Of a DNA stretch of 64,000 bases, positions 7,577-15,611 are shown one piece after another. Numbering within the stretch: position 1 is the first letter of the stretch; the number at the start of each line of letters is the position of its first letter. The translations under genes were made by a program, and so were the position numbers. Origin of the DNA: an uncultured Clostridia bacterium (lineage in GTDB: Bacteria; Bacillota; Clostridia; UBA1381); the NCBI GenBank assembly GCA_934444735.1, contig CAKSDE010000004.1, forward strand, positions 128,591-192,590, read 5' to 3'. The notes beneath the pieces were generated by a model that was given only the letters and a program-made list of their open reading frames with translations, was not told the origin of the DNA and made no database searches.

Positions 7577-8538
7577 GAAAGTCAACAAAAGTATGGTTGA
7601 TTACGGCAGCTGCTCTTGTATTTGGCGGGGGCATCATTTTTGCAGGCGTAATGTCGACTCTCGGGTGGGATTTTGCAAAGCTGTCAACGGTCAGGTACGA
7701 AACAAATACTTACGAAATCGGTGAAACCTTCAGCAATATATCGCTGACAAGCGATAACGCAGATATTATATTTGCTTTGTCTGATGACGGGAAATGCAGA
7801 GTGGAGTGCTATGAGGAAGAAAATGCAAAACATTCGGCAGGCGTTGAAAATGATACACTTACTGTCAAGGTCAACAGTCAAAAATTGTGGTACGACTACA
7901 TCGGATTATCCCTCAATTCGCCGAGGATAACGGTTTATCTTCCGAAAACGGAATATAATGCACTGTTCATCAGCGAAAGTACGGGAAATATTGAAATACC
8001 GCAAGATTATTCTTTCAATCACGCCGATATTTCGGTTAGCACGGGCGATATTAAATTTTTTGCCGCCGCACAGGAGACGGTCAAAATAAAAACAAGTACG
8101 GGAAATATATGTGTAGAGGATAATTCCGCCGGAACTCTTGATCTTTCCGCAACAACCGGTGATGTGAGTATTTCTGGAGTAACTTGCAACGGAAGTGTTA
8201 CGGTAGGTGTATCAATCGGCGAAGCGTATCTGACGGATATTGTGTGTGGAAGTGTTATATCGAGCGGAAGTACGGGAGATATTACTTTGAGCAATGTGAT
8301 TGCGAAGGAGAAAATTTCTGTTGAGAGAAGTACAGGTGATGTGAAATTCAACGGCTGTGATGCTGCCGAAATATATGTAAGAACAAATACGGGAGATGTC
8401 ACCGGCAGTTTGCTCTCGAACAAGGCATTTATTGCCGACACAAACCTTGGTGACGTTGATGTCCCGAAAAACGGTAATGGCGGCAAATGTGAAATTATAA
8501 CAGACGTGGGCGATATAAGGATTACTGTTGAACCTTGA
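7573..8538 (+). CDS. DUF4097 family beta-strand repeat protein
   Basis: The start is ATG 7573, 7 nt after GGAGGA, giving 321 aa; an earlier TTG at 7546 inside the previous gene is not supported. One membrane helix (residues about 8-28) is followed by a long extracytoplasmic beta-helix with repeated S-T-G-D/N-I/V steps (for example STGNIEI, STGDIKF, TTGDVSI, STGDVKF). This is the DUF4097 adhesin-like fold found beside DUF1700 and PadR. It is probably anchored with its repeats outside. The exact role is unknown. Confidence 0.9.
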   Translation: MRKSTKVWLITAAALVFGGGIIFAGVMSTLGWDFAKLSTVRYETNTYEIGETFSNISLTSDNADIIFALSDDGKCRVECYEEENAKHSAGVENDTLTVKVNSQKLWYDYIGLSLNSPRITVYLPKTEYNALFISESTGNIEIPQDYSFNHADISVSTGDIKFFAAAQETVKIKTSTGNICVEDNSAGTLDLSATTGDVSISGVTCNGSVTVGVSIGEAYLTDIVCGSVISSGSTGDITLSNVIAKEKISVERSTGDVKFNGCDAAEIYVRTNTGDVTGSLLSNKAFIADTNLGDVDVPKNGNGGKCEIITDVGDIRITVEP

Positions 8539-8543
8539 CGGAA

Positions 8544-8655
8544 GATGTTAAAAAACTCTTTTTTATCCCCGAAAATAGAGGGGCTGTTTAAAAAGTCGAT
8601 TGATTTTTTAAACAGCCCTTGCTTTTTTTGCGTTCCGGAGTTTTTTTACAGCCCC
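8544..8655. repeat. Short copies of the gene-end repeat, facing each other
   Basis: Plus strand: 8 bp after the DUF4097 stop, GATGTTAAAAAACTC joins directly to TTTTTTATCCCC, that is, the two ends of the long element with its middle missing. Minus strand: behind the ABC permease gene, GGGGCTGTAAAAAAACTCCG (from 8655) then GGAACGC. Both share the terminator palindrome at 8581-8618. Confidence 0.65.
8581..8629. terminator. Terminator palindrome between convergent genes
   Basis: GGGCTGTTTAAAAA (8581-8594) pairs with TTTTTAAACAGCCC (8605-8618), followed by TTGCTTTTTTT. It belongs to a palindrome family repeated through the window. Confidence 0.8.
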
Positions 8656-8671
8656 ATCTTTATATGCGCTT

Positions 8672-9481
8672 TTATGATAGATTCAACCTGTCTTTCATGA
8701 ATTTGTTTATAAGGAAGAGATAAGCCGCTGAATAGATAAGCGATGCGGCAATCGTAATCCAGAAAAATGCGTGCGCCTCGGCTATCGGGAGCGCCGATGA
8801 CAGCCAAAGAGCGTTTAAAACGGGCGAGATAACCGCTGATGAGAATATATCTATTACGATAAAGCTCAGGATATATACGCCGACCGATTTTAAAATCTTA
8901 TGATCGTTTGCACTGTGACCGATTGCAATACTTGCATAAACCTGCAAATTCAGTGAGGCAAAGCCGGTAATACACATCAGCACAAATTCAATGCCGAGAA
9001 TGATAAAATTGGCACTCAGGCGCTGATTGTTTATTTCTCTTATCATTGAGCTGAAAATATTGGGAATGTCCTGGTATATCAGCTGGAAGTCGGAGACTAT
9101 CGCAAGAAAGATAAACCACGAAATTACCGCCACAACTCCCGAGATAAGCTCATAAATAATCGCAGGAAAGAGCTTTGCAAGAATATTCTGCATAGGTGTT
9201 ACGGGGAGAGTATTCATGAGATAACCCTCGCAGTCGAAAAGATTTTTTCTGAACCGATATACCGACATGACAGGGCTTGCCGCCAAAGATGCGAAGATTA
9301 TTACTCCGAAAAGCACCCCGGCTATACCGAGAATCAGCTTTACCGTCCACGCAGATGGCAGATCCACATAGCATTTAAAGGTAATTCCGCCCACAACGCT
9401 CATTATAAGCGCAACTCCGAAAAGCGGAAAAAGTATCCTTCCCATAGCTTTCCATTCATATATAAATAATTTCTTTAGCAT
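8672..9481 (-). CDS. ABC transporter permease (ABC-2 type)
   Basis: A 269-aa protein with about six hydrophobic helices, no signal peptide and the MLKKLFIYEWKAMGR start usual for ABC-2 type permeases of the YtrC/D kind. The start codon overlaps the end of the ATPase gene (ATGCTAA), with GGGAGG upstream. It probably forms a transporter with the ATPase at 9475-10176. The substrate is unknown; YtrA-regulated systems in other Bacillota respond to cell-wall-active antibiotics. Confidence 0.85.
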   Translation of the reverse strand: MLKKLFIYEWKAMGRILFPLFGVALIMSVVGGITFKCYVDLPSAWTVKLILGIAGVLFGVIIFASLAASPVMSVYRFRKNLFDCEGYLMNTLPVTPMQNILAKLFPAIIYELISGVVAVISWFIFLAIVSDFQLIYQDIPNIFSSMIREINNQRLSANFIILGIEFVLMCITGFASLNLQVYASIAIGHSANDHKILKSVGVYILSFIVIDIFSSAVISPVLNALWLSSALPIAEAHAFFWITIAASLIYSAAYLFLINKFMKDRLNLS

Positions 9482-10176
9482 TTGAATACCTCCCTGAAAA
9501 GTGCGTCTACACTCTTGTTTTGATTTTCACGTATATTGTCTACCGTATCGTTTAAAACGACATCACCGCGGTCTATAAAGATTACTTCGTCAAGAACCTT
9601 TTCTATGTCCGAGATCAGATGTGTTGAGATGACCACTGCTGAATCCTCCGAATAATTTGAGATGATAGTATTTAAGATGTAATCCCTTGTTGCAGGGTCT
9701 ACACCGCCCATCGGCTCATCTAAAAGATACAGCTTAGCCTCACGGCTCATAACCAGAACGAGCTGAACCTTTTCTTTATTTCCCTTTGAGAGGTTTTTAA
9801 ACACAACTCCCAAGTCGAGTTTTAGACTGTCGAGCATATCCAGCGCCTTTTGCCTGTTGAAATCCTCAAAAAAGCCTTCGTAAAAATCCACAATTTCCCT
9901 AAGTTTCATCCATTGCGGCAGAGTTACACAATCGGGCAGATATGAAACGATACTTTTGGTTTTTATGCCGACTGATGAACCGTCTATGGTAACTGTGCCG
10001 GAAGTGGGGGTTAAAAGTCCGTTTAAGATTTTTATAAAAGTTGTTTTCCCGCTGCCGTTCGGTCCCAAAAGTCCGATTATTCTTCCTTTTTTAAATTCCA
10101 GCTCTATATTGTTCAGAGCGCGAAGTGCGCCGTATTCTTTGGTAAGTCCGCTGCACTTCATTATAACGTCATTCAT
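9475..10176 (-). CDS. ABC transporter ATP-binding protein, YtrB-like
   Basis: 233 aa with a full set of nucleotide-binding motifs: Walker A GPNGSGKT (residues about 39-46), a signature segment LSKGNKEKVQL, Walker B KLYLLDEPMGG and the switch histidine in VISTHL. It lacks a canonical LSGGQ, as do other YtrB-type ATPases. AGGAGGAG precedes ATG 10176, and its start overlaps the end of the gntR gene. It energises the permease encoded next. Confidence 0.92.
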   Translation of the reverse strand: MNDVIMKCSGLTKEYGALRALNNIELEFKKGRIIGLLGPNGSGKTTFIKILNGLLTPTSGTVTIDGSSVGIKTKSIVSYLPDCVTLPQWMKLREIVDFYEGFFEDFNRQKALDMLDSLKLDLGVVFKNLSKGNKEKVQLVLVMSREAKLYLLDEPMGGVDPATRDYILNTIISNYSEDSAVVISTHLISDIEKVLDEVIFIDRGDVVLNDTVDNIRENQNKSVDALFREVFKC

Positions 10177-10543
10177 TTTGTTCTCCTCCTTTAAAATCCT
10201 TTAACAGCTCAATACTCTCTTCTTTTTTTATCCCGATTTTTTCCATATTTGATAAAAAGAGAGATATATTTTCCCTTGCAAGCTCATTTTTCGCTTTTTG
10301 GATCAGCAAGGGATCTTCGCATACGAATCTGCCGCTTGTTCTGTTTGAGTGAACAAGCCCTGTGGATTCAAGCTCCGAGAGCGCCTTTTGCATGGTATTC
10401 GGATTGACTCCCGCAACAGCGGCAAGCTCTCTTACAGACAAAAGCTTTTCGCCCGGCTTTAGCTTGCCGGATACGATGGTAAGCTTTATATACTCTATTA
10501 TCTGCGAATAGATCGGCCGCTGATTATCAAATTCCCAGTCCAT
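10169..10543 (-). CDS. GntR-family (YtrA-type) transcriptional repressor
   Basis: 124 aa: an N-terminal GntR winged helix (residues about 8-75; IYSQIIEYIKLTIVSGKLKPG, then SVRELAAVAGVNPNTMQKAL) and a short C-terminal helical segment, the size of the YtrA subfamily rather than FadR or HutC types. It heads a three-gene operon with an ABC ATPase and permease and has a strong ribosome-binding site (GGAGGTGAG). The perfect palindrome over its own promoter makes autorepression likely. Confidence 0.93.
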   Translation of the reverse strand: MDWEFDNQRPIYSQIIEYIKLTIVSGKLKPGEKLLSVRELAAVAGVNPNTMQKALSELESTGLVHSNRTSGRFVCEDPLLIQKAKNELARENISLFLSNMEKIGIKKEESIELLKDFKGGEQNE

Positions 10544-10560
10544 ACTCTCACCTCCGATTT

Positions 10561-10616
10561 GTATTATTGTATTACTGGTCTAATACAATAATACTACAGT
10601 TCTATAAATTTGTCAA
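10561..10616 (-). promoter_or_regulatory. gntR operon promoter and perfect operator palindrome
   Basis: Minus-strand TTGACA (10611-10616), 17-bp spacer, TATTAT (10588-10593). GTATTATTGTATTA (10561-10574) and its exact reverse complement (10581-10594) flank a 6-bp centre, covering the -10 box and the transcription start. Confidence 0.85.
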
Positions 10617-10701
10617 GAACTTTTTTTAAAAAATTTTGCGTTTTGTGAAAAAGAATCGGGGATTAAATTGTAAAAAATATGTGAACGTGGAATAATAAAT
10701 G

Positions 10702-10730
10702 TTGAAGTATGAAAAAATTAATGTTATAAT
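10702..10730 (+). promoter_or_regulatory. Promoter of the Asp23 gene
   Basis: TTGAAG (10702-10707), 17-bp spacer, TATAAT (10725-10730). Confidence 0.7.
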
Positions 10731-10810
10731 GGAAATGATGATTGGAATAAAATAGAAAAAATAAATGTGAAAAAATTGGTAACTGTAAAATTTTAAAGGA
10801 GGAAATCAAG

Positions 10811-11311
10811 ATGGACGAAATTCAGGAATTTAACGAAGAATTGAACGAAAAGGCAGAGGACGGGAACATCAAAATCTCGGTAGACGTTGTTGCTACAATC
10901 GCAGGCATTGCCGCAAATGAGATTGAAGGTGTCGCAGGAATGTGCGGCAGCCTTGCAGGCGGCATCGCCGAATTTTTGGGCAGTAAGAAAAGTCCTACAA
11001 AAGGCGTAAAGGTTGAAATGAAAGACGATTCCGTTTCGGTTGATCTGTATATTATCGTTGAATACGGAATCAGAATCCCCGAGCTTGCATGGGAAATTCA
11101 GGAAAACGTTAAGACGAGCATAGAGAGCATGACGGGACTTAATGTCGAAAAGGTTAATATCCATGTTGACGGTGTGAGCTTTGCCAAAAAGGAAAAGGAA
11201 GAGGCTATAGAAGAGGCTGCAATTGAGGACGGCAGCGAAACCGAAGAAGAGCCGGCTGTTGAGGATATTGAGATTGAGGACGTACCCGAAGAGGGCAGTG
11301 AAGGACTTTAA
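10811..11311 (+). CDS. Asp23/Gls24 family envelope stress protein
   Basis: 166 aa. Residues about 15-125 form an Asp23 domain (ISVDVVATIAGIAANEIEGV, then VSVDLYIIVEYGIRIPELA and GLNVEKVNIHVDGV). The C-terminal 40 residues are strongly acidic (EEAIEEAAIEDGSETEE and similar) and likely disordered. AAAGGAGG lies 8 nt before ATG 10811. Asp23 proteins form membrane-associated meshworks in Bacillota and respond to wall stress. Single-gene transcript with its own promoter. A second Asp23-like domain occurs in the protein at 60116-60925. Confidence 0.92.
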   Translation: MDEIQEFNEELNEKAEDGNIKISVDVVATIAGIAANEIEGVAGMCGSLAGGIAEFLGSKKSPTKGVKVEMKDDSVSVDLYIIVEYGIRIPELAWEIQENVKTSIESMTGLNVEKVNIHVDGVSFAKKEKEEAIEEAAIEDGSETEEEPAVEDIEIEDVPEEGSEGL

Positions 11312-11366
11312 TAAACGGATAATATGTAAATGTTGATTATAAAACTCAATTTATGTTAATTGACTA

Positions 11367-11395
11367 TTGACTACAAACGTAAAATAAGGTATAAT
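11367..11395 (+). promoter_or_regulatory. Promoter of the HD gene/V-ATPase operon
   Basis: TTGACT (11367-11372; a second TTGACT overlaps at 11360), 17-bp spacer, TATAAT (11390-11395). No equally good promoter is seen between the HD gene and the first ATPase subunit. Confidence 0.7.
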
Positions 11396-11401
11396 GTGTT
11401 T

Positions 11402-11433
11402 AAAAGGATTGATAAAAAAGTATCAATCCTTTT
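11402..11433 (+). promoter_or_regulatory. Hairpin at the very 5' end of the leader
   Basis: AAAAGGATTGATA (11402-11414) pairs perfectly with TATCAATCCTTTT (11421-11433), starting about 7 bp after the -10 box, so the mRNA would begin with this hairpin. There is no T-run after it, so it looks like a stabilising 5' hairpin rather than a terminator. Confidence 0.55.
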
Positions 11434-11496
11434 AAGGCACAAAACAGGAATATATCAGAAAATTTTTGCAGAAGATAAAACGGTGAGGTGAACCTC

Positions 11497-12156
11497 GTGA
11501 TTACGCTTGAAGATGTAAAAAAGAATGAAGAAATAAATACCTGTATCCTGCGCGGTGACGGGCTTTTGAAGATGTGTGGTTATACAGAGCACAGCTTTGT
11601 TCATGCAGGGCTTGTTTCAAAAAGAGCCGCCGCGATATTGGAAAGTCTCGGATATTCGGATAAGCATATAGAGCTTGCTAAAATCGCAGGCTATGTCCAT
11701 GACATCGGCAATATGATCAATAGGGACGACCATGCCCAGTCGGGCGCGGTATTATCCTATAATATTCTTATCCGTATGGGTATGGAAGTCGGCGATGCCG
11801 CAACGATTGCGGCGGCTGTGGGTAATCATGACGAGGGCACGGGAAACGCCGTTGATCCGATTTCCGCCGCTTTGATCTTAGCGGATAAATCTGATGTGCG
11901 CAACACGAGAGTGCGCCAGAAAAATGAGTCTATGTACGATATTCATGACAGGGTAAATTCCGCCGTTAAGCGTTCGGAGATAGAGATTGACAACGAAAAG
12001 GGGATAATTTGCCTTAAAATGGAAATTGACACGGAAATTTCTTCGGTAATGGATTATTTTGAGATATTTTTGAACAGAATGCTTATGTGCAGAAAGTCTG
12101 CGGACTTTTTCGGCATGAAATTGAAAATCGAGGCTAATAATATGCGACTATTATAG
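11497..12156 (+). CDS. HD-domain phosphohydrolase
   Basis: 219 aa from GTG 11497, which has GAGGTG 6 nt upstream (an in-frame GTG at 11488 sits on that site). The metal-binding HD motifs are clear: HSFVHAGLVSKRAA, then AGYVHDIGNMI and VGNHDEGTG, with ADKSDV further on. It probably hydrolyses a nucleotide or phosphomonoester; the substrate is unknown. It is transcribed first in front of the V-type ATPase genes with a 75-bp gap, an arrangement that suggests shared regulation but not a shared complex. Confidence 0.85.
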   Translation: MITLEDVKKNEEINTCILRGDGLLKMCGYTEHSFVHAGLVSKRAAAILESLGYSDKHIELAKIAGYVHDIGNMINRDDHAQSGAVLSYNILIRMGMEVGDAATIAAAVGNHDEGTGNAVDPISAALILADKSDVRNTRVRQKNESMYDIHDRVNSAVKRSEIEIDNEKGIICLKMEIDTEISSVMDYFEIFLNRMLMCRKSADFFGMKLKIEANNMRLL

Positions 12157-12231
12157 GGGATGTTTATTAATTGACGTGCCCTTTTTTAGTACATTCGGGG
12201 AAGTGCGGATTATTTAGAAGGAGGAAAACTT

Positions 12232-12543
12232 ATGGCAAAAGAGGCGCTTGAGCTTATAAAAAAAGCGGAAAGTGACGCCGGGAGCTTAATCGAAGAGGCA
12301 AAAGCTCTGGCGGAAAAGAACGTTTTGGAAGCTAAAGCACAGAAAAAACAAGAGCTGTTGGATTTGAAAAAACAGCTCGAGGGCAGCAAGAATCAGGCAA
12401 AAGAGGCGGCAAGGCAGCTTGCGGAGGAACAGGCAAAAACGGCTCTGGAAAAAGCGCAGAATGAGGCCAAAAAGCTTTCGGAGCGGGCGGCAGATATTGC
12501 CAAAAGAGCAAAAGATGCCGTTTTGGAAGAACTGATCGGGTAG
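12232..12543 (+). CDS. V-type ATP synthase subunit H/G-like stalk protein
   Basis: 103 aa, almost wholly a charged alanine- and lysine-rich coiled coil (ALELIKKAESDAGSLIEEA onward), matching the peripheral-stalk subunit H of archaeal-type ATPases that pairs with subunit E. A strong AAGGAGG precedes ATG 12232. First subunit gene of the operon, 11 bp ahead of subunit I. Confidence 0.85.
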   Translation: MAKEALELIKKAESDAGSLIEEAKALAEKNVLEAKAQKKQELLDLKKQLEGSKNQAKEAARQLAEEQAKTALEKAQNEAKKLSERAADIAKRAKDAVLEELIG

Positions 12544-12554
12544 GGGGTGATGAA

Positions 12555-14501
12555 TTGGCTATCGTAAAAATGGACAGGGTGGAAATATACGGCTTGAACT
12601 CTCAAAGAAAAGCCATATTGGAATATCTCCACCGAATGGAGATAATGGAATTTTCCGATGTTGCCGATGAGGAGCTTTCAAAAAAAGACACAATACAATA
12701 TATATCTCAGTTTGATTCGTATATTGCGTCGGCAGGCCGTGCCATATCTGTCCTGGAGGAATACACGGAGGAAAAAAAGGGACTTTTTCAAAAACGTGAG
12801 AATATGAGTCCCGAGCGGTACTCAATGGATAAGGACGAGGTAAACAGAGTGGATAAATATATCCGCCGAATCCTGAAAAACCAAAAATCCATCAGAGAGC
12901 ATGAGGAGAGCATCGGTAAAATCACCGCAAAACAGCAGCTTTTAAAGCCTTATGAGAGCTTAGACGTACCGATGAAGGATTCGGCTACCAAAAAGACCTT
13001 TATCCGAGTCGGAATGGTTGAGGGTGAGTGGAGCAAGGAGCGGATAGATACCGCGTTTTCGGATATTGATTCGGTACACACCGAGATAGTCCTTGCGACA
13101 AAGCAGAAAACGTATTTGTGGATATTGTATCCGAAAAAATGCGAGCCGGAGGTAAATGATGTATTTAGAGAAATCGGTTTTATTCAGCCGACCTTTTCCC
13201 TTTCGCATCATACACCGAGCGAGAAGATAAAAGTTCTCGAGGAGGCAAAAAAAGCGCTTAATGCCGAGATTGACGTATTCAAAAGCGACTTGAAAAAGTG
13301 TGCCGAATACTCGGAGGAAATTAAGCTGTATTATGATCATCTCGTGATGCGGCGCGAAAAATATGAGGCGCTCTCGAAGGTGGGACTTACAAAAAACACC
13401 TTTGTAATGCGAGGGTTTATTCCGCAAAACCGCGTCGGAGAGATAGAAAAAACGCTTACCGATAAGTTCGGGGCATATATAAATGTCACCGAGGCGGAAA
13501 AAAGCGCCGATGTTCCGATGGCATTTTCAAATAATGCATTTGCCGCACCGGTTGAAGGTATCACCGCCGACTACAGTATGCCGTCTCCCGGAGATATTGA
13601 TCCGAACCCGATTATGGCGATATTCTATTACGTCTTTTTCGGAATGATGTTCTCGGATGCGGGATACGGACTTTTGATGGTAGTTGCCTGCGGAATTTTA
13701 GGCTTTTCAAAGCTGTTGGAGAAAAAGAGCAGACGAATGTTTAAGATGTTCTTCTATTGCGGAATATCGACAACCTTTTGGGGGCTTATGTACGGCAGCT
13801 TTTTCGGAGATATGATTGCGACCGTATCAAAGACCTTCGGAAACGGAAATCTTGCCTTAAACCCGATTTTGATGGATCCTGTAGCGAAGCCGATGGAGCT
13901 TTTGATATTGAGCGTGGCTTTCGGAATGATTCATATTCTGACTGCGCTCGTGATAAAGTTTTATATGCTATGGCGTGACAAAAAGCGGCTCGACGCAGTG
14001 TTTGACGTAGGATTTTGGATATTGGTTCTTTTGGGAGTGTCGGTTCTGGCAGCGGGTGCCGGACTCGGAAATCCCGCGGTATTAAATGTCGGAATTGCGA
14101 TGGCTGTTGTAGGCGGCGTCGGACTGGTTCTTACACAGGGAAGAAGTAATAAAAATATAATTATGAAGTTTTTCGGCGGAGTGCTGAGCCTTTATGATAT
14201 AACGAGCTATATAGGCGATATACTTTCCTATTCAAGACTTATGGCTCTCGGACTTGCGACCGGCGTTATCGCATCGGTTGTAAATATACTCGGCTCGCTT
14301 ACAGGGAATATCGTTTTGTTCATCATAATATCGATATTCGGACACGCCTTGAACTTTGCGATAAATATGCTCGGTGCGTATGTGCATACAAACCGTTTGC
14401 AGTATGTGGAATTTTATCAGAAATTCTATGAGGGCGGAGGAAAGAGATTCCAACCGCTTTCAATGAAAACAAAATATTTTAACTTTTCAAATGATAAATA
14501 A
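12555..14501 (+). CDS. ntpI: V-type ATP synthase subunit I (a-subunit)
   Basis: 648 aa. The N-terminal 330 residues are a soluble, coiled-coil-containing stalk domain; the C-terminal half has about seven membrane helices, including the ISYIGDILSYSRLMALGLAT-type helix (here DITSYIGDILSYSRLMALGL) bearing the essential arginine that faces the K ring. The start is TTG 12555 after GGGGGTGATG. It forms the ion half-channels of the Vo sector. Confidence 0.95.
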   Translation: MAIVKMDRVEIYGLNSQRKAILEYLHRMEIMEFSDVADEELSKKDTIQYISQFDSYIASAGRAISVLEEYTEEKKGLFQKRENMSPERYSMDKDEVNRVDKYIRRILKNQKSIREHEESIGKITAKQQLLKPYESLDVPMKDSATKKTFIRVGMVEGEWSKERIDTAFSDIDSVHTEIVLATKQKTYLWILYPKKCEPEVNDVFREIGFIQPTFSLSHHTPSEKIKVLEEAKKALNAEIDVFKSDLKKCAEYSEEIKLYYDHLVMRREKYEALSKVGLTKNTFVMRGFIPQNRVGEIEKTLTDKFGAYINVTEAEKSADVPMAFSNNAFAAPVEGITADYSMPSPGDIDPNPIMAIFYYVFFGMMFSDAGYGLLMVVACGILGFSKLLEKKSRRMFKMFFYCGISTTFWGLMYGSFFGDMIATVSKTFGNGNLALNPILMDPVAKPMELLILSVAFGMIHILTALVIKFYMLWRDKKRLDAVFDVGFWILVLLGVSVLAAGAGLGNPAVLNVGIAMAVVGGVGLVLTQGRSNKNIIMKFFGGVLSLYDITSYIGDILSYSRLMALGLATGVIASVVNILGSLTGNIVLFIIISIFGHALNFAINMLGAYVHTNRLQYVEFYQKFYEGGGKRFQPLSMKTKYFNFSNDK

Positions 14502-14523
14502 TAAAGAAAGAAGGATTTGAATT

Positions 14524-14991
14524 ATGAATTTAGGAATGTTTTTTGCGTTATTGGGAGCTGCTTTTGCGGTTATATTTGCAGGTATGGGATCATCTAAGGG
14601 CGTCGGAATCGCGTCCGAGACAGCAGGCGGAGTATTGGCAGACGATCCGAGCAAGTTCGGAAAATTGCTTGTTTTGCAGCTTTTGCCGGGTACACAGGGC
14701 TTGTACGGCTTGATTGTCGGAATCATGGTTTTGGTAAATGTCGGAATCCTGGGCGGTGAGCCGGTTGCGGACATCTACACGGGATTGCAGTATTTTGCGG
14801 CTTGTCTGCCTATCGCATTCGGCGGATATTTCTCGGCAAGATCTCAAGGAAGAGTTTGTGCTGTCGGCATTAACCTTACATCAAAAAGACCGGAGGAAAG
14901 CTCAAAGGCTATTGTTTCGGCATCACTTATAGAAATTTACGCCCTTTTGGGATTTATCGTTTCGTTCCTTATGGTAAACGGCATTAAATAA
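14524..14991 (+). CDS. ntpK: V-type ATP synthase subunit K (rotor ring)
   Basis: 155 aa, four membrane helices formed by two tandem hairpins, as in Enterococcus hirae NtpK. The ion-site residues known from NtpK align: L54, T57, Q58 and Y61 in LLPGTQGLYG, Q108 in SQGRVCAVG and the carboxylate E137 in LIEIYALLG. This set binds Na+ in E. hirae, so a Na+-translocating enzyme is likely here. Only one carboxylate per four helices is present, as expected. GAAAGAAGG lies upstream of ATG 14524. Confidence 0.95.
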   Translation: MNLGMFFALLGAAFAVIFAGMGSSKGVGIASETAGGVLADDPSKFGKLLVLQLLPGTQGLYGLIVGIMVLVNVGILGGEPVADIYTGLQYFAACLPIAFGGYFSARSQGRVCAVGINLTSKRPEESSKAIVSASLIEIYALLGFIVSFLMVNGIK

Positions 14992-15027
14992 TATTAAAAC
15001 GCTTAAAAAACAGAAAGGAATGATTAA

Positions 15028-15597
15028 ATGGGCGGCTTGGAAAAAATCATAGATAGCATTGCCGCCGAGGCAAAGGGCGAGGCAGATGAAATAAATCAAA
15101 AGGCGCTTGCCGAGATTGCCGAAATCAAGCTGCAATGCAAAAAAGAGAGCGAAAAGCTCAAAGAAGAAAACGTCAGGAAAACCCAGGAGGAATGTATGAA
15201 TCTCTCGGCATCTGTCGAGGCGGCAGCGGACGCACAGGCGCGCGAGCTGATATTATCCACGAAAAATAAGATCATCGCAGATGTTTTGGACGAGATAAAA
15301 ACAGATATAGAGAACATGGGCGCTGATGAGTATTTCAAATTTCTGTCAAATCTTTTGGAAAATAATGCCGAGGACGAGGCAGGGACAATATACTTTAACG
15401 AAAAAGATTCTTCCCGTATCCCCGAAAGCTTCAAAGCGAAGCTTTCGGATAAAAAGCTGACGTTATCCGATGAGTGCGTTGATATTGACGGCGGATTTAT
15501 AATAAAATACGGTAAAATCGATATTAACTGCTCAATCTCGGGAATATTTGAAGATAAGAAGAATACGCTTTCGGATATTATCAACAGATTTATGTAA
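15028..15597 (+). CDS. ntpE: V-type ATP synthase subunit E
   Basis: 189 aa. The N-terminal 100 residues are a charged coiled coil (IDSIAAEAKGEADEINQKA) and the C-terminal half a mixed globular domain ending DIDGGFIIKYGKIDINCS, which is typical of subunit E, the peripheral stalk partner of subunit H. AGAAAGGAATG precedes the start. It stands between K and C, as in other Clostridia. Confidence 0.92.
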   Translation: MGGLEKIIDSIAAEAKGEADEINQKALAEIAEIKLQCKKESEKLKEENVRKTQEECMNLSASVEAAADAQARELILSTKNKIIADVLDEIKTDIENMGADEYFKFLSNLLENNAEDEAGTIYFNEKDSSRIPESFKAKLSDKKLTLSDECVDIDGGFIIKYGKIDINCSISGIFEDKKNTLSDIINRFM

Positions 15598-15611
15598 AGG
15601 GAGGGATTTTT

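Noticed and set aside
8019..8486. 155-codon minus-strand frame under the DUF4097 gene
   Set aside because: It mirrors the beta-repeat coding pattern of the true gene, has no ribosome-binding site and resembles no protein; it is a shadow.
12156..12231. A further copy of the gene-end repeat behind the HD gene
   Set aside because: TAGGGGATGTT matches the element's start at the stop codon, but the next bases diverge at once, so it may be chance.
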